Shown in pieces: positions 13,197-25,900 of a stretch of DNA of 64,000 nucleotides (positions are counted from its first letter, which is position 1; every line of letters begins with the position of its first letter). This stretch comes from Lutraria lutraria (Eukaryota; Mollusca; Bivalvia; Venerida; Mactridae). The stretch is taken from positions 17,080,386-17,144,385 of the forward strand of contig OZ026839.1 in assembly GCA_964023205.1 (NCBI GenBank). Direction: 5' to 3'. Made by a program: the position numbers and the translations under genes. The notes under the pieces were generated by a model. The model saw only the letters and a list, made by a program, of their open reading frames with translations, had not been told where the DNA came from and did no database searches.

Positions 13197-14407
13197 TGTT
13201 TGTATTTTTGCATGTGTAGTGACTCGCGTACAATAACTGGTTCCTAATTGTTTTATGTCCTAATCTTCTCTAAAGTAACTTCCAATTTTATGGTAAAACA
13301 GTCCATAAATCTGGAGATTAAGTCACTTTATGTATGAATTTTATAGATCGACCCTAGGTAAAATGTATCTGGTCCGAATAAAAATTGGGTCGATTAGAAA
13401 AGGGTACGAATGTTGGGTGACTTCATCACTGTTCATATAGATCATAAAGACATATCATGAGAATCAACATCATTATTTGAAATAATAACAGAAAAATAAT
13501 TTAAGATTTGGTTTATAAGAAACCATCGTATCTACGGACGCATAATACCGAGTCAGTAAAAAAATACCCGAGCACGGGCCTCATTTATTCTCGTTGACAT
13601 TTTAAATCATTTACGAAATGAAAAGGTATCCGAATCAATGAGACTATCAGAACTATTAATATTATAGACAATAGAATTAAGGGGGATAAATAAACGTTAC
13701 ATGCCTAAATAAATGAATATATGCCTTATTAACTTTGCAGCTCGACTTTCTAACAACGACCTCTACCGGAAGACTAAAACTGGTTCTCGTTGACTTGACT
13801 TCATGAACCGGGAACCAGTTAACGGAAGACAGTCTGGTCGGTGGCGAACATTAAATTGACCGATCTCTACCCAGAGTTGTCGTTCCTGTTACGCTCACAC
13901 TAACTGTACTGGTGATGGATAAACGCACCGGGTTAGGGCGATACTGTGGAGTACCGATATCATGAAGATTCTTTGGGATTAAGTCATTCAAACATAGAAA
14001 ATAAAGATTTTTTGAAGCACCTTCTACACAGTCGTTCACAAATATTTTTCTCAGAAAAGTCGGCTCTTGCGTTCATTTAATATTTTAAGGATACTCTCGT
14101 TTTTTTGCATCGGTAATCATTCCAGGTACAGTGAAACCTTATGGTATATGTAGCCATATTTAAATTGAGACAGTAGGACGAAACTATTGTCTAAAAGTTG
14201 GTCTTTCAAGCGAAATATGGACATTTAAATACCGATCTCACATGATTTCGCTATTTCTATCACGGTTGTCGATAATGATCTAAGAAACTACGAAGAATTC
14301 ATAAAAAATGAGATGTACATGTGAAAAGCTAATGTTCGAAGATCAGCATCGGTCATATATTCACCTGCTAGGGGTAATATTAAAAAAATGGTGAACGATT
14401 TTCTTAC

Positions 14408-14560
14408 CTTTGTATTGGTTTTCACCTTAAAAGGCGTACTGCTCATGCGTTTTGGCACCTTCTACTCGCACTGAACGATTGGACTCGGTGATATCACTGC
14501 TTCATAATGACGCCTTGTGACCTTCAGAGGTTTCTTCTTGTACATTGTTATTTAGATCAT
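14408..14560 (-). other. probable 5' non-coding first exon and promoter side of the zinc-finger gene
   Basis: On the minus strand a strong donor (CAAAG|GTAAGA) ends an exon at 14408. It would join the acceptor at 12236-12238, upstream of the start codon, giving a ~2.2-kb 5' UTR intron. The upstream end of this exon cannot be seen from sequence; 14560 is a guess. No TATA box is obvious. Confidence 0.35.
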
Positions 14561-14573
14561 TCGAGGAAAGAAA

Positions 14574-14678
14574 CATGGCGGGCGACTGCATTGTATTTAT
14601 TGATTGTGGGCACTCGATTAGTACAGATTTTGAACATTTGACTGTTGGCATTTGTAAAAGAGATGTGTACAAATAAAA
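14574..14678 (+). other. short open frame divergent from the zinc-finger promoter
   Basis: An ATG in a good context (AAAC ATG G) opens a frame of about 33 codons beginning MAGDCIVFIDCGHS, closed by TAA inside AATAAA. It points away from the zinc-finger gene and starts within about 170 bp of that gene's presumed first exon. It may be a short divergent transcript, a first coding exon, or chance. I do not recognise the peptide. Confidence 0.2.
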
Positions 14679-14987
14679 TACAATATTCGGTTCACGTCAG
14701 TGATTTTTTTCTTCGTTCCATTTCCGTTCTAAATTTAGCTACACCGTTATCTGGTACCACATGTATACACAGTGTATAGTAATAGGTCTTTGGTATTATA
14801 CCCTGACCCTATAAAATGAGCTAATCGGGCTGGTGAATATCCCAGCTAATTTATAAATACACTGATTAATATACCACACCGCTGTATTCCTCCTTCCTTT
14901 TTATTCAAAGTAATTAATGGCGACACCCACAGACTCTTAATTATTTAGACTAACACAGCTAGCCTTTGCTTCGCCCTAGCTCTAGGA

Positions 14988-15103
<116 letters not shown>

Positions 15104-15104
15104 C

Positions 15105-15600
15105 TTTCGCGGACATGCTGATTTGGAAAATCGATAAAAAATTTACATTAAACAAAGAAGGGGGTTTTCACTATAATCGTCATAACTTTTATTCTATTTA
15201 AAATACGAAATTTGTACTCATCACAAAAGTTTAATTAATCTTTTATCTTTCTTATGGTGTATTTTTTATTATTTTGAATTAATTCTTTCTTCGACCCTTT
15301 TGCGTTTGAAAAAGACACCTATCGATTCCCTCTATATTCAATGTAAAAAGCGTAAAATTGGTAGATTTTTCAATGAAAATTTGATGTTTTCAGCATCATA
15401 ACTTTTTTGGGGAAATGTGATAAAATTTGTACTCATTGCATTCGTTTTGAAAATTTAATTTCTTTCACCATGTAAAATATGAAAACAATCAAATAATATC
15501 TTCTTCGACCCTTTTGATGATTTTTAAAACTACCCCTTAGATTTTCTTAAGTTCAATTCGTCAATCGTTCGGCAAATCTCGGACATTTACGTACGTTTAC
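15105..15600. repeat. diverged tandem duplication, about 235-bp period
   Basis: Two successive segments share CATAACTTTT, AAATTTGTACTCAT and TTCTTCGACCCTTTTG in the same order, separated by AT-rich, drifted sequence. No coding frame is seen. Confidence 0.55.
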
Positions 15601-16552
15601 GGAAACAACGATCATTTGGCGAAGATCATATCTGCTGATTAGGTATCTATGTATATACAGCCACAGCATGATGTATTATACAGGGTAATAAACATTGGAC
15701 GCGTTGAATAAAGTTTTAGGATAATTGAGGTTGAAGACTAAAACATATTACAACATGGATGAAAATATTAGAATATGTGAAATATTTTACTTTACTTCCG
15801 TATAAAAGCAAAATCGATATTTATAACCAAATTTGTTGATATTATAAAAAAATAACATAAATAAAAAAAATTGTTTTCACTATTGTTAAAGCCCCATTAG
15901 CTTTTTGTATGTTAAAATTGAAGTAGGTCTTATTCTACCTAGACAGATGTGAAACTGACTTTTACTTGCAATAAAAACGTTCCAATTTTTTATCACAAAG
16001 TATATATAGAAATACAGCACAGTATTTTTTAATCATGTTGCAAAAAATAAGAAAAGGCATCTGACAACTATTTTATGAGATGTGCCTAATGGAAGGCATA
16101 ATGTAAATATTTTTACAGATCAAGTATAATATATAATTTCTTATATTTTACGATTGTTCTAATGTTTTCATCTATTGTTCTAATTGACCTTAACTAGACG
16201 ATGACATTTCATTAAATGAAATTTATTATTAATTCATTTTTGATAATATAATTATATGCTAAATATATCATTTTGGCATACGTCCACATGTCACTTATAA
16301 AAACATGTCATAAAATAATATAGATTACCTACTTTGTATATCTATTTTTTCAATGATGTGTAAACAAAGGACGGATAATAAAATCATATTTTTGAGATCC
16401 CTTTATATGGTTGCTAACTTTACCTGATTATTGATTTTTTATACGCATCTCACATTGACTCACAAACAATTGGGCACGTCGAGTTATATTTGTTAGATAT
16501 CATTTCAATCAAATTGCAGAAATTGATTGTACTGTTTATATATATACACCAG
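15601..16552. other. AT-rich intergenic sequence, nothing recognised
   Basis: No open frame of note, no repeat structure and no RNA-gene signature could be found here. Confidence 0.6.
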
Positions 16553-16760
16553 GGCCCGTATTCACAAACCAACTAAGATAAAAAATTATCTAAGAATCCC
16601 GAAATTATCTTAGTTTTCACCAAGTTTTGCTAACATTGTAAGATTTGTCTTAACTTTTGTCTAAGAGTGAAAAAAATCTTAGAAAAATTCTTAAATCGAC
16701 GATTTTTATCTTAAAAGTTTAGTCAAGGTACGAGGTGTCTTAACTTAGATAAAAACAAAA
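16553..16760. mobile_element. fragment of the GGGCCCGTATTCAC repeat family
   Basis: It opens GGGCCCGTATTCACAAACC and continues with repeated TCTTAG/CTAAGA motifs. The same type of end occurs at 21628 and, inverted, at 22823. The other end of this copy was not found. Confidence 0.45.
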
Positions 16761-17850
16761 CGAAAATGGATGCTTCGTCGAACTCATTATTTTTCTATAT
16801 CTATGAAGATTCCAAATTCTAGTCGATTAATTTCTTGGATTATGAACTTTTAAACACTTTTCTGTCGTTAAACAATTTATGGTGACATTAGTAAAGACAG
16901 ATATCAGTGATTAATGTGATTTTGATGTGATAAACATTTAGACAGATAAACATTGCTTTACATGAACACTTTTGGGTGTAAATATATTCAGCCACTGTTT
17001 TGCTGTATTAATGTTCGATATGAACATGAAATCCAAGGACAACTGTATAATCTTAAATCGTTATTACCTTGTATAAATTTTGTTGTGAATGTCCATATTG
17101 TGATGTTTGTTCCAGCTGAAAGCACATGCATGCAAGTACTTCTTTGTGAATTTAGTATAGCATCAATTATAACTTAATTATTCTTTTGTGCAGTGTGTTG
17201 ACTAGAGTATAATACAGGTATAAGCTATTTTAAAACTACCAGTAAACATGCAATTGTATCAGGCCTTGGCAATATGAATTCAGTGAAGTAAATGATATCA
17301 GTAAACTTTAAAATAAAATGCATTTGTATGAATTTGAAATAAATGCTGTCAATGTTTTTGTTAATTAACCATTAATGTTCACTTATGGATGAAACATAAT
17401 ACAGCCATGTTTCAGTAGTGAGAATAAATGTATTGTAAGCTAATGTGTTTATATGCAGAATAGAATCAAATTACTATTTGACTGTGCATACAATAACAAA
17501 ATTATTACTAGGATTCTTGAATTTAGTCTTTTCATAATATTCGCATTTGCAAAATTAATTTTACTGATGAAACAAATTAATGTCAATATCATACGTTTCT
17601 GTCCATTTTAACGACGTACATAATAGTTGGGATCTAAAAGTTATACAGTGAAATATCGATTTTTGGATCAATTAAGATAACATATTTTATCTGTTACGCG
17701 TGACTGACTTTATTACTTTATGACCCCTAATAAAGTCAGCATAACGCAAGCAAGGAGGGTAACAATAGGTAGACTGTATATAAACCCCTGAATTGTAGTT
17801 GTTTCCCTTGAAAATTGATCAGATACTCGATAAGACCATGTCCGCCAAAG
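16761..17850. other. AT-rich intergenic sequence, nothing recognised
   Basis: The only open frame of length (16953-17177, plus) has no recognisable domain, no splice signals and composition like its surroundings. I treat it as chance. Confidence 0.55.
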
Positions 17851-17852
17851 TT

Positions 17853-17854
<2 letters not shown>

Positions 17855-17899
<45 letters not shown>

Positions 17900-17902
17900 C
17901 AC
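17855..17902. repeat. (CA)n microsatellite with one AA interruption
   Basis: CA run broken once (CACAAACACA). It lies next to the tRNA-like relic. Confidence 0.97.
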
Positions 17903-17935
17903 GGTACCAAATGTAATAGCAGGAGGAAATTATGT

Positions 17936-18006
17936 ACCCGATTCGGGGCTTGACCCCGCGATCTCCTGCTTGCAAGTCAGATGCTCTACCAATGACACTT
18001 TAATGA
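17936..18006 (-). pseudogene. tRNA-like relic (TGC anticodon, Ala-like)
   Basis: On the minus strand it reads TTGGTAGAGCATC (A-box-like D arm), an anticodon loop CTTGCAA giving TGC, and a T-arm region GCGGGGTCAAGCCCCG. The T loop is one base short of the usual TTCAA form and the anticodon stem has an A-G mismatch. The acceptor arms do not pair convincingly. It is a decayed tRNA or the head of a tRNA-derived SINE, not a working gene. Confidence 0.5.
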
Positions 18007-18547
18007 GCAAATTTAAAACTAGAAAGACACATGTATATATAATGATTGTGGATCGGGATACAGACAAATACAAAGTAATTTAAAAATCAACTTCATTATA
18101 AAATAACACTAAAGAACGCACATGAAAAAGTATCTGATGAAGTGGATAATCAAATCACAAAACTGAACACACATGGACACATCATCAAGCATAGCAAACA
18201 TGTACCAAACACAAGAAACCAAACTCAACTAGAATTAAGTGATAAACAGAAATATACTGTACCTGCCTGAGGACAACCAGCTATTATATGATGACTTTAA
18301 AACATGATGTGCATCTGCATGACTCTCCATTCCATGAAGCCACGATCGATGCTTTTAAAATGGTTAAAATTTGAAGTTTGTCTATTAAAATTTTCAGACA
18401 GAATGCTCTACAGCACACTGGCGCAGCATACCGGAATGACATTTTACCATATCTCGTTGATTTTAACATTCGAGAAACCTGCACAATATTAGAATAACGA
18501 AAATTGTACTTTGTCTTTTAAAAAAAACTCAAGGTGATATTTTCAAA

Positions 18548-18735
18548 CCAAGGACTTATATACATACAAGTCCTTGTATGTATATAAGTCATTGTATGTA
18601 TATATATAAGTCCTTGTATGTATATAAGTCCTTGTATGTACATGTATATAATTATAAGTCCTTGTATGTATATAAGTCCTTGTATGTACATGTATATAAT
18701 TATAAGTCCTTGTATGTATATAAGTCCTTGTTCAA
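18548..18735. repeat. 18-bp tandem repeat (AAGTCCTTGTATGTATAT) starting in a palindrome
   Basis: Units read AAGTCCTTGTATGTATAT, some with a TACATGTATATAATTAT insert. The left edge is palindromic: GGACTTATATACATACAAG meets its inverse around 18570. Confidence 0.85.
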
Positions 18736-18889
18736 ACTAAGCATTATGACTCTTCATAACAACTGTTCACATATATATGGCATATAGTATAGTTATCGTA
18801 AACAAAAGCAGAGCCATTTAATACCTGCAGTTTTTCCATTTTCTTATTGTTTCATACAGAGCAAAAATGCTAGACCACGGGGAGGGTTA

Positions 18890-19205
18890 AATTTAAGTTG
18901 CTTGAAATAAATGTGTGGAAAATGGTAAGTTTGTTGAGTTTAGTTAGTTTGTGACATAGTCTCTTAAGAATGTTTAACTGACGTGCTGCCTTTTGGCAAA
19001 TTTTATTGACATGGAAATCAACCTGATTCAGCTTACAATCAATGTAAATTCCAAGCAGTTTAACAGTACAGTGTCCGACAGTAAACTTTTGCTGTGCTAG
19101 TATTGAATATAACTGAAACCAGTCTCTAAGTACATGTTTTGGTAAGGCTTGGAGTGATGTGATAGCGTATTGAAATAAGTGTTCAATATCTTCAGAAAAT
19201 TATAG
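18890..19205 (-). pseudogene. non-LTR reverse-transcriptase relic
   Basis: The minus strand keeps an open stretch containing VKLLGIYIDCKLNQVDFHVN followed by ICQKAARQLNILKRL. This matches the C-terminal part of the reverse-transcriptase domain of Jockey/CR1-type LINEs (KLLGxxID, then a basic helix with KA..QLN.L.RL). Upstream codons (DIEHLFQYAI...WFQ) fit the preceding segment more loosely. No start, endonuclease or 3' tail was found. Confidence 0.65.
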
Positions 19206-19434
19206 TGATGAAAAGTATTTCAATTGATAAATATGAAATAAAAGAGCTTGATCTCGGCCTAAAATTGATTATAAACGTTGAGTTATTTGACTTTTTGGGC
19301 CGAATTGACAATAAAAAAGTGGGAACGATTACAACTATAAATGTATATACATGTAATATTAATTAATGGACTTGAATCACTATAATTTTTTTATACCAAA
19401 CACCAACAAATATTTATTTGCTTTTATGTGCAGT

Positions 19435-20915
19435 CTCTATGTGCAGGTACGAGGCGGCTGTGTGCAGGTATGAGGGGCTGTGCAGTCTCTGCAGGTACAA
19501 TGTACGAGGCGACTGTGCAGTCTCTGTGTGCATGTATGAGGCGGATGTGTGCAGTCTCTCTGTGCAGGTATGAGGCGGCTGTGCAGTCTCTGTGTGCAGG
19601 TACGAGGCGGCTTTGTGCAGGTATGAGGTGGCTGTGTAGTCTCTGTATGCAGGTATGAGGCTGATGTGTGCAGTCTCTGTGTGCAGGTACGAGGCGACTG
19701 TGCAGTCTCTGTGTGCATGTATGAGGCGGATGTGTGCAGTCTCTCTGTGCAGGTATGAGGCGGCTGTGCAGTCTCTGTGTGCAGGTACGAGGCGGCTTTG
19801 TGCAGGTATGAGGTGGCTGTGTAGTCTCTGTATGCAGGTATGAGGCGGATGTGTGCAGTCTCTGTGTGCAGGTACGAGGCGGCTGTGCAGTCTCTGTGAG
19901 CAGGTATAAGGCGGCTGTGTGCAGGTATGAGGAGGCTGTGTGCAGGTACGAGGCGGCTGTGTGCAGGTATGAGCAGGCGGCTGTGCAGTCTCTGTGTGCA
20001 TGTATGAGGCGGCTGTGCAGTCTCTGTGTGCATGTATGAGGCGGCTGTGCAGTCTCTGTGTGCAGGTACGAGGCGGCTTTGTGCAGGTATGAGGTAGCTG
20101 TGCAGTCTCTGCAGGTATGAGGCAGTCTCTGTGTGCAGGTAAGAGGCGGCTGTGCAGTCTCTGTGTGCAGGTACGAGGCGGCTGTGCAGTCTCTGTGTGC
20201 AGGTATGTGTTCAGGTACGAGGCGGCTTTTTGCAGGTACGAAGCGGCTGTGTAGTCTATGTGTGCAGGTATGAGGCGGCTGTGTGCAGTCTCTGTGTGCA
20301 GGTACGAGGCGGCTTTGTGCAGGTACGATGCGGCTGTGTGAAGTCTCTATGTAGGTACGAGACGGCTGTGCAGTCTCTGTGTGCAGGTACGAGGCGGCTG
20401 TGCAGTCTCTGTGTGCAGGTACGATGCGGCTGTGCAGTCTCTTTGTGCAGGTACGTAGCGACTGTGCAGTATTTGCAGGCGGGTGTGCAGTCTCTGTGTA
20501 CAGGTACGAGGTGTCTGTGTGCAGTCTCTGTGTGCAGGTACGAGGTGTCTGTGTGCAGTCTCTGTGCAGGTACGAGACGGCTGTGCAGTATCTGCAGGTA
20601 CGAGGCGGCTGTGCAGTCTCTGCAGGTACGAGGCGGCTGTGTGCAGGTACGAGGCGGCTGTGTGCAGATACGAGGCGGCTGTGCAGTCTCTGCAGGTACG
20701 TGTGCAGTCGCTGCGGCTGTGTGCAGGTACGAGTGTGCAGTCTCTGCAGGTACGAGGCGGCTGTGCAGTCTCTGTGTGCAGGTATGAGGCGGCTGTGTGC
20801 TGGTATGAGGCGGCTGTGTGCAGGTATGAGGCGGCTGCTCAGTCTCTATGTGCAGGTATGAGGCGGCTGTGTGCAGGTATGAGGCGGCTGTGTGCTGGTA
20901 TGAGGCGGCTGTGTG
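19435..20915. repeat. 21/32-bp modular minisatellite, about 1.5 kb
   Basis: Two modules alternate: GCAGGTACGAGGCGGCTGTG (about 21 bp) and GCAGTCTCTGTGT (11-13 bp). Larger blocks are copied too; the block at 19504 recurs 185 bp on at 19689. Long open frames occur on both strands because the modules lack stops. These are not genes. Confidence 0.95.
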
Positions 20916-20999
20916 ATTTACGTCCGGATTTACGACCTCTATATGATTTTGCTTAGCGTTACAGAAATTTGAAAACATCGCAAGTCGACTGCCGCCCGT

Positions 21000-21627
21000 A
21001 GGCATACAAAAATGTACTGTAACAGTCTTGGTTCGTTTTTATGACCCTTTCTTCTAGTTCAACATGTATTGTATGTATATTAATGTACTAATTAACCGAT
21101 CACAGATCAAGATTTGAAGACTTACAGTGTTCAATTCTTATAGTTTGGTGATAATTGTAGAACACTGGATTCAATTCCCAGGTTCTACTGTTACTAATTA
21201 AATTAACTAATAACTAAATATATAAGGACACAGTTTTTGTGTTTACTGATGCTTTTACTTTCTATTGTCACAATATTTACGTAGAACTGAAACAAGTTTT
21301 ATGGATTATAATTTATAATAAACAAGGTGAACAATAAATAAGATGAATCAAATACTCAACATTCCTAACCTAACCTAACCTAACTTAGATTAATTTTACA
21401 TAAAGACCATGAATTTAGAAGGAAAGAAATATAATAATTATAAGTCTATGAATTTAGAACCCTGGCCAAAATATACTATACGACTATACCCCCAGCATAG
21501 CTATTCAAAAAATGTCTTCTAACGTTTGTAAGAAGACATTTTTCAATAACTCAACTTTCACGTGGACAAGAACTGTTTGTATATAAGTCCTTGACGTGGA
21601 CATTACCCTTTATCGTCGTATAAGTCA
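21000..21627. other. intergenic, with a (CCTAA)4 run and a tRNA 3'-half-like hairpin
   Basis: Near 21364 there are about four CCTAA units. Near 21150-21188 GTAGAAC pairs with GTTCTAC around an arm-like stem containing GATTCAATTCCC, resembling a tRNA T arm plus acceptor. Neither supports a gene call. Confidence 0.4.
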
Positions 21628-22823
21628 GGGGCCGTATTTATAAAGCTTCTTAACTTAAGATTTTCTTAAATTTTGACTTAAATACCTGAAATCTGTACAT
21701 TTTGATCTTAAATTTGAGAAATATCTTAAGTGTTATTTATAAATGATCTTAGCTATATTTTTAACTTAAATAACGACTTAGTTTAAGATAGCTAAAAAGG
21801 TATCTTAAATGTTTTAAGAAATTTCTTAAATCATACACATCTTGTTAATCGAAACACCAACATGACTGAAACAAATACTATTAGCTAAAGTTACAGAGGG
21901 AACTAGATTCTATATTGCACTTTATTGATAAGTCATATTATACTTGTTATTTATCACCAATGTTTCCAAGAAATCAATCCTGTTAGGACTGATTCTACTG
22001 CAGTTATTCATATCCAAGTTTCAAATTCCAATATTTACCTATGAATTCTAATTATGATTCTCCTTTAATTTTATAAATACCATACGTACTTCCATCTTAT
22101 TTATTACATTCGTTAATTTTTAAAACAAGTACTTTGACTTACATTAGGGCTTATAGATAACTGGCGCACCCTATAGGGATCCTTTCAAGGCAAAGAATAT
22201 CCATGGTTAGATGTTAACATACACTTTCTCAATATTCCCATCTATATACATGTAATTATGTACAGTCTCGCATACCAAATTTCATCAACATATTTTGACC
22301 TTTCTGTAACCAAAGCAACCATAATTTGACCAAAGGGAAAATCAATCAGAGATTTTCTAGGTAAATAAAAAATTCCGGGTGCATGGCCCCGGAACCTCCC
22401 TAGAGTGCCCCGACTTAAATTTGTTTCTGGCTACGCCACTGTGTATACGACTCATTGGTGTAATTATAACACTGTCATTATCAGGGACATCATTACTCAG
22501 TAATATGGTAGGAGACTTGTGAAATTTAACACATATGTTGCATGATAAAGAGAATATAACGTGCTGAATTTATTATTGATATATTTATCTTATATTCTTA
22601 CAGATGTGCGGGCTCGAGCGTGATAGAAATCATTTCGGTTCTATTTTTAGAAAGGAAACCCTCGGAGTTCCGTAGCAACGACATCAACATCTTTTAGATT
22701 AAGAATTTTCTTTACTAAAATATTTCATAAGTGCGTTCATAAATATCACTTATTTAAGATAAGATATTTTTCCTAGCTTAGCTAATTTTGACCGAGTTTA
22801 AGAAAATTATAAATACGGGCCCA
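21628..22823. mobile_element. element with inverted GGGCC(C)GTATTTATAA ends
   Basis: The left end GGGGCCGTATTTATAAAG and right end TTATAAATACGGGCCC are inverted copies about 1.2 kb apart, each followed inward by TTAAG-rich motifs. The interior carries no transposase and appears to contain another inserted repeat ending near GGCTACGCCACTG. No target duplication is clear. Confidence 0.55.
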
Positions 22824-22904
22824 GATACAAATGGACTTGTTGTAATAATAATTAAATTATAGATGTTGAAAAGTAACTAAAACTTAATTCTGCCACAATA
22901 CGCT

Positions 22905-25900
22905 CAGAATGACACGGACGCTGAACGGTCAAATCACCATCTCCGCCCAGCCTCTACACGGCGGCTGCACGGTCAAATCACCATCTCCGCCCAGCCTCTA
23001 CACGGAGGCCGCACGGTCAAATCACCATCTCCACCCAGCCTCTAAACGGCGGCTGCACGGTCAAATCACCATCTCCTCCCAGCCTCTACACGGCGGCTGA
23101 ACGGTCAAATCACCATCTCCGCCCAGCCTCTACACGGCGGCTGAACGGTCAAATCACCATCTCCGCCCAGCCTCTACACGGCGGCTGAACGGTCAAATCA
23201 CCATCTCCGCCCAGCCTCTACACGGCGGGTGCACGGTCAAATCACCATCTCCGCCCAGCCTCTACACGGCGGCTGCACGGTCAAATCACCATCTCCGCCC
23301 AGCCTCTACACGGCGGCTGCACGGTCAAATCACCATCTCCTCCCAGCCTCTACACGGAGGCCGCACGGTCAAATCTCCATCTCCGCCCAGCCTCTACACG
23401 GCGGCTGAACGGTCAAATCACCATCTCCGCCCAGCCTCAACACGGCGGCTGCACGGTCAAATCACCATCTCCTCCCAGCCTCTACACGGCGGCTGAACGG
23501 TCAAATCACCATCTCCGCCCAGCCTCTACACGGCGGCCGCACGGTCAAATCACCATCTCCTCCCAGCCTCTACACGGCGGCCGCACGGTCAAATCACCAT
23601 CTCCGCCCAGCCTCTACACGGCGGCTGAACGGTCAAATCACCATCTCCGCCCAGCCTCTACACGGCGGCTGCACGGTCAAATCACCATCTCCTCCCAGCC
23701 TCTACACGGCGGCTGCACGGTCAAATCACCATCTCCGCCCAGCCTCTACACGGCGGGTGCACGGTCAAATCACCATCTCCGCCCAGCCTCTACACGGCGG
23801 CTGCACGGTCAAATCACCATCTCCTCCCAGCCTCTACACGGCGGCTGCACGGTCAAATCACCATCTCCTCCCAGCCTCACGGCGTCTGCACGGTCAAATC
23901 ACCATCTCCGCCCAGCCTCTACACGGCGGCTGCACGGTCAAATCACCATCTCCTCCCAGCCTCTACACGGCGGCTGCACGGTCAAATCACCATCTCCTCC
24001 CAGCCTCACGGCGGCTGCACGGTCAAATCACCATCTCCGCCCAGCCTCTACACGGAGGCCGCACGGTCAAATCTCCATCTCCGCCCAGCCTCTACACGGC
24101 GGCTGAACGGTCAAATCACCATCTCCGCCCAGCCTCTACACGGCGGCTGCACGGTCAAATCACCATCTCCTCCCAGCCTCTACACGGCGGCTGAACGGTC
24201 AAATCACCATCTCCGCCCAGCCTCTACACGGCGGCCGCACGGTCAAATCACCATCTCCTCCCAGCCTCTACACGGCGGCCGCACGGTCAAATCACCATCT
24301 CCGCCCAGCCTCTACACGGCGGCTGAACGGTCAAATCACCATCTCCGCCCAGCCTCTACACGGCGGCTGCACGGTCAAATCACCATCTCCTCCCAGCCTC
24401 TACACGGCGGCTGAACGGTCAAATCACCATCTCCGCCCAGCCTCTACACGGCGGGTGCACGGTCAAATCACCATCTCCGCCCAGCCTCTACACGGCGGCT
24501 GCACGGTCAAATCACCATCTCCTCCCAGCCTCTACACGGCGGCTGCACGGTCAAATCACCATCTCCTCCCAGCCTCACGGCGTCTGCACGGTCAAATCAC
24601 CATCTCCGCCCAGCCTCTACACGGCGGCTGCACGGTCAAATCACCATCTCCTCCCAGCCTCTACACGGCGGCTGCACGGTCAAATCACCATCTCCTCCCA
24701 GCCTCACGGCGTCTGCACGGTCAAATCACCATCTCCGCCCAGCCTCTACACGGCGGCTGCACGGTCAAATCACCATCTCCTCCCAGCCTCTACACGGCGG
24801 CTGCACGGTCAAATCACCATCTCCTCCCAGCCTCACGGCGGCTGCACGGTCAAATCACCATCTCCTCCCAGCCTCACGGCGTCTGCACGGTCAAATCACC
24901 ATCTCCTCCCAGCCTCTACACGGCGGCTGCACGGTCAAATCACCATCTCCTCCCAGCCTCACGGCGTCTGCACGGTCAAATCACCATCTCCTCCCAGCCT
25001 CTACACGGTGGCTGCACGGTCAAATCACCATCTCCTCCCAGCCTCTACACGGAGGCCGCACGGTCAAATCACCATCTCCTCCCAGCCTCTACACGGCGGC
25101 TGCACGGTCAAATCACCATCTCCTCCCAGCCTCACGGCGGCTGCACGGTCAAATCACCATCTCCGCCCAGCCTCTATACGGCGGCTGCACGGTCAAACCA
25201 CCATCTCCTCCCAGCCTCTACACGGCGGGTGCACGGTCAAATCACCATCTCCTCCCAGCCTCTACACGGCGGGTGCACGGTCAAATCACCATCTCCTCCC
25301 AGCCTCTACACGGCGGCTGCACGGTCAAATCACCACCTCCGCCCAGCCTCTACACGGCGGCTGCACGGTCAAATCACCATCTCCTCCCAGCCTCTACACG
25401 GCGGCTGCACGGTCAAATCACCATCTCCTCCAAGCCTCTACACGGAGGCCGCACGGTCAAATCACCATCTCCTCCCAGCCTTTACACGGCGGCTGCACGG
25501 TCAAATCACCATCTCCTCCCAGCCTCTACACGGAGGCCGCACGGTCAAATCACCATCTCCGCCCAGCCTCTACACGGCGGCTGCACGGTCAAATCACCAT
25601 CTCCTCCCAGCCTCTACACGGCGGCTGCACGGTCAAATCACCATCTCCGCCCAGCCTCTACACGGCGGCTGCACGGTCAAATCACCATCTCCTCCCAGCC
25701 TCTACACGGCGGCTGAACGGTCAAATCACCATCTCCGCCCAGCCTCTACACGGCGGCTGCACGGTCAAATCACCATCTCCTCCCAGCCTCACGGCGGCTG
25801 CACGGTCAAATCACCATCTCCTCCCAGCCTCACGGCGGCTGCACGGTCAAATCACCATCTCCTCCCAGCCTCTACACGGCGGCTGCACGGTCAAATCACC

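Noticed and set aside
13851..14039. 62-codon minus-strand frame near the zinc-finger promoter
   Set aside because: No recognisable domain, no splice link to the gene and low-complexity Ser/Thr/Val content.
17936..18006. Functional tRNA-Ala gene
   Set aside because: The T loop is short, the anticodon stem has a mismatch and the acceptor stem does not pair; reported only as a relic.
19414..21005. Open frames of 150-250 codons on both strands of the minisatellite
   Set aside because: Overlapping frames on both strands of a GC-rich short repeat are expected by chance; no protein features are seen.
21361..21388. (CCTAA)4 as a telomere remnant
   Set aside because: Only about four 5-bp units, which matches the insect-type TTAGG rather than the TTAGGG expected in molluscs; likely chance.
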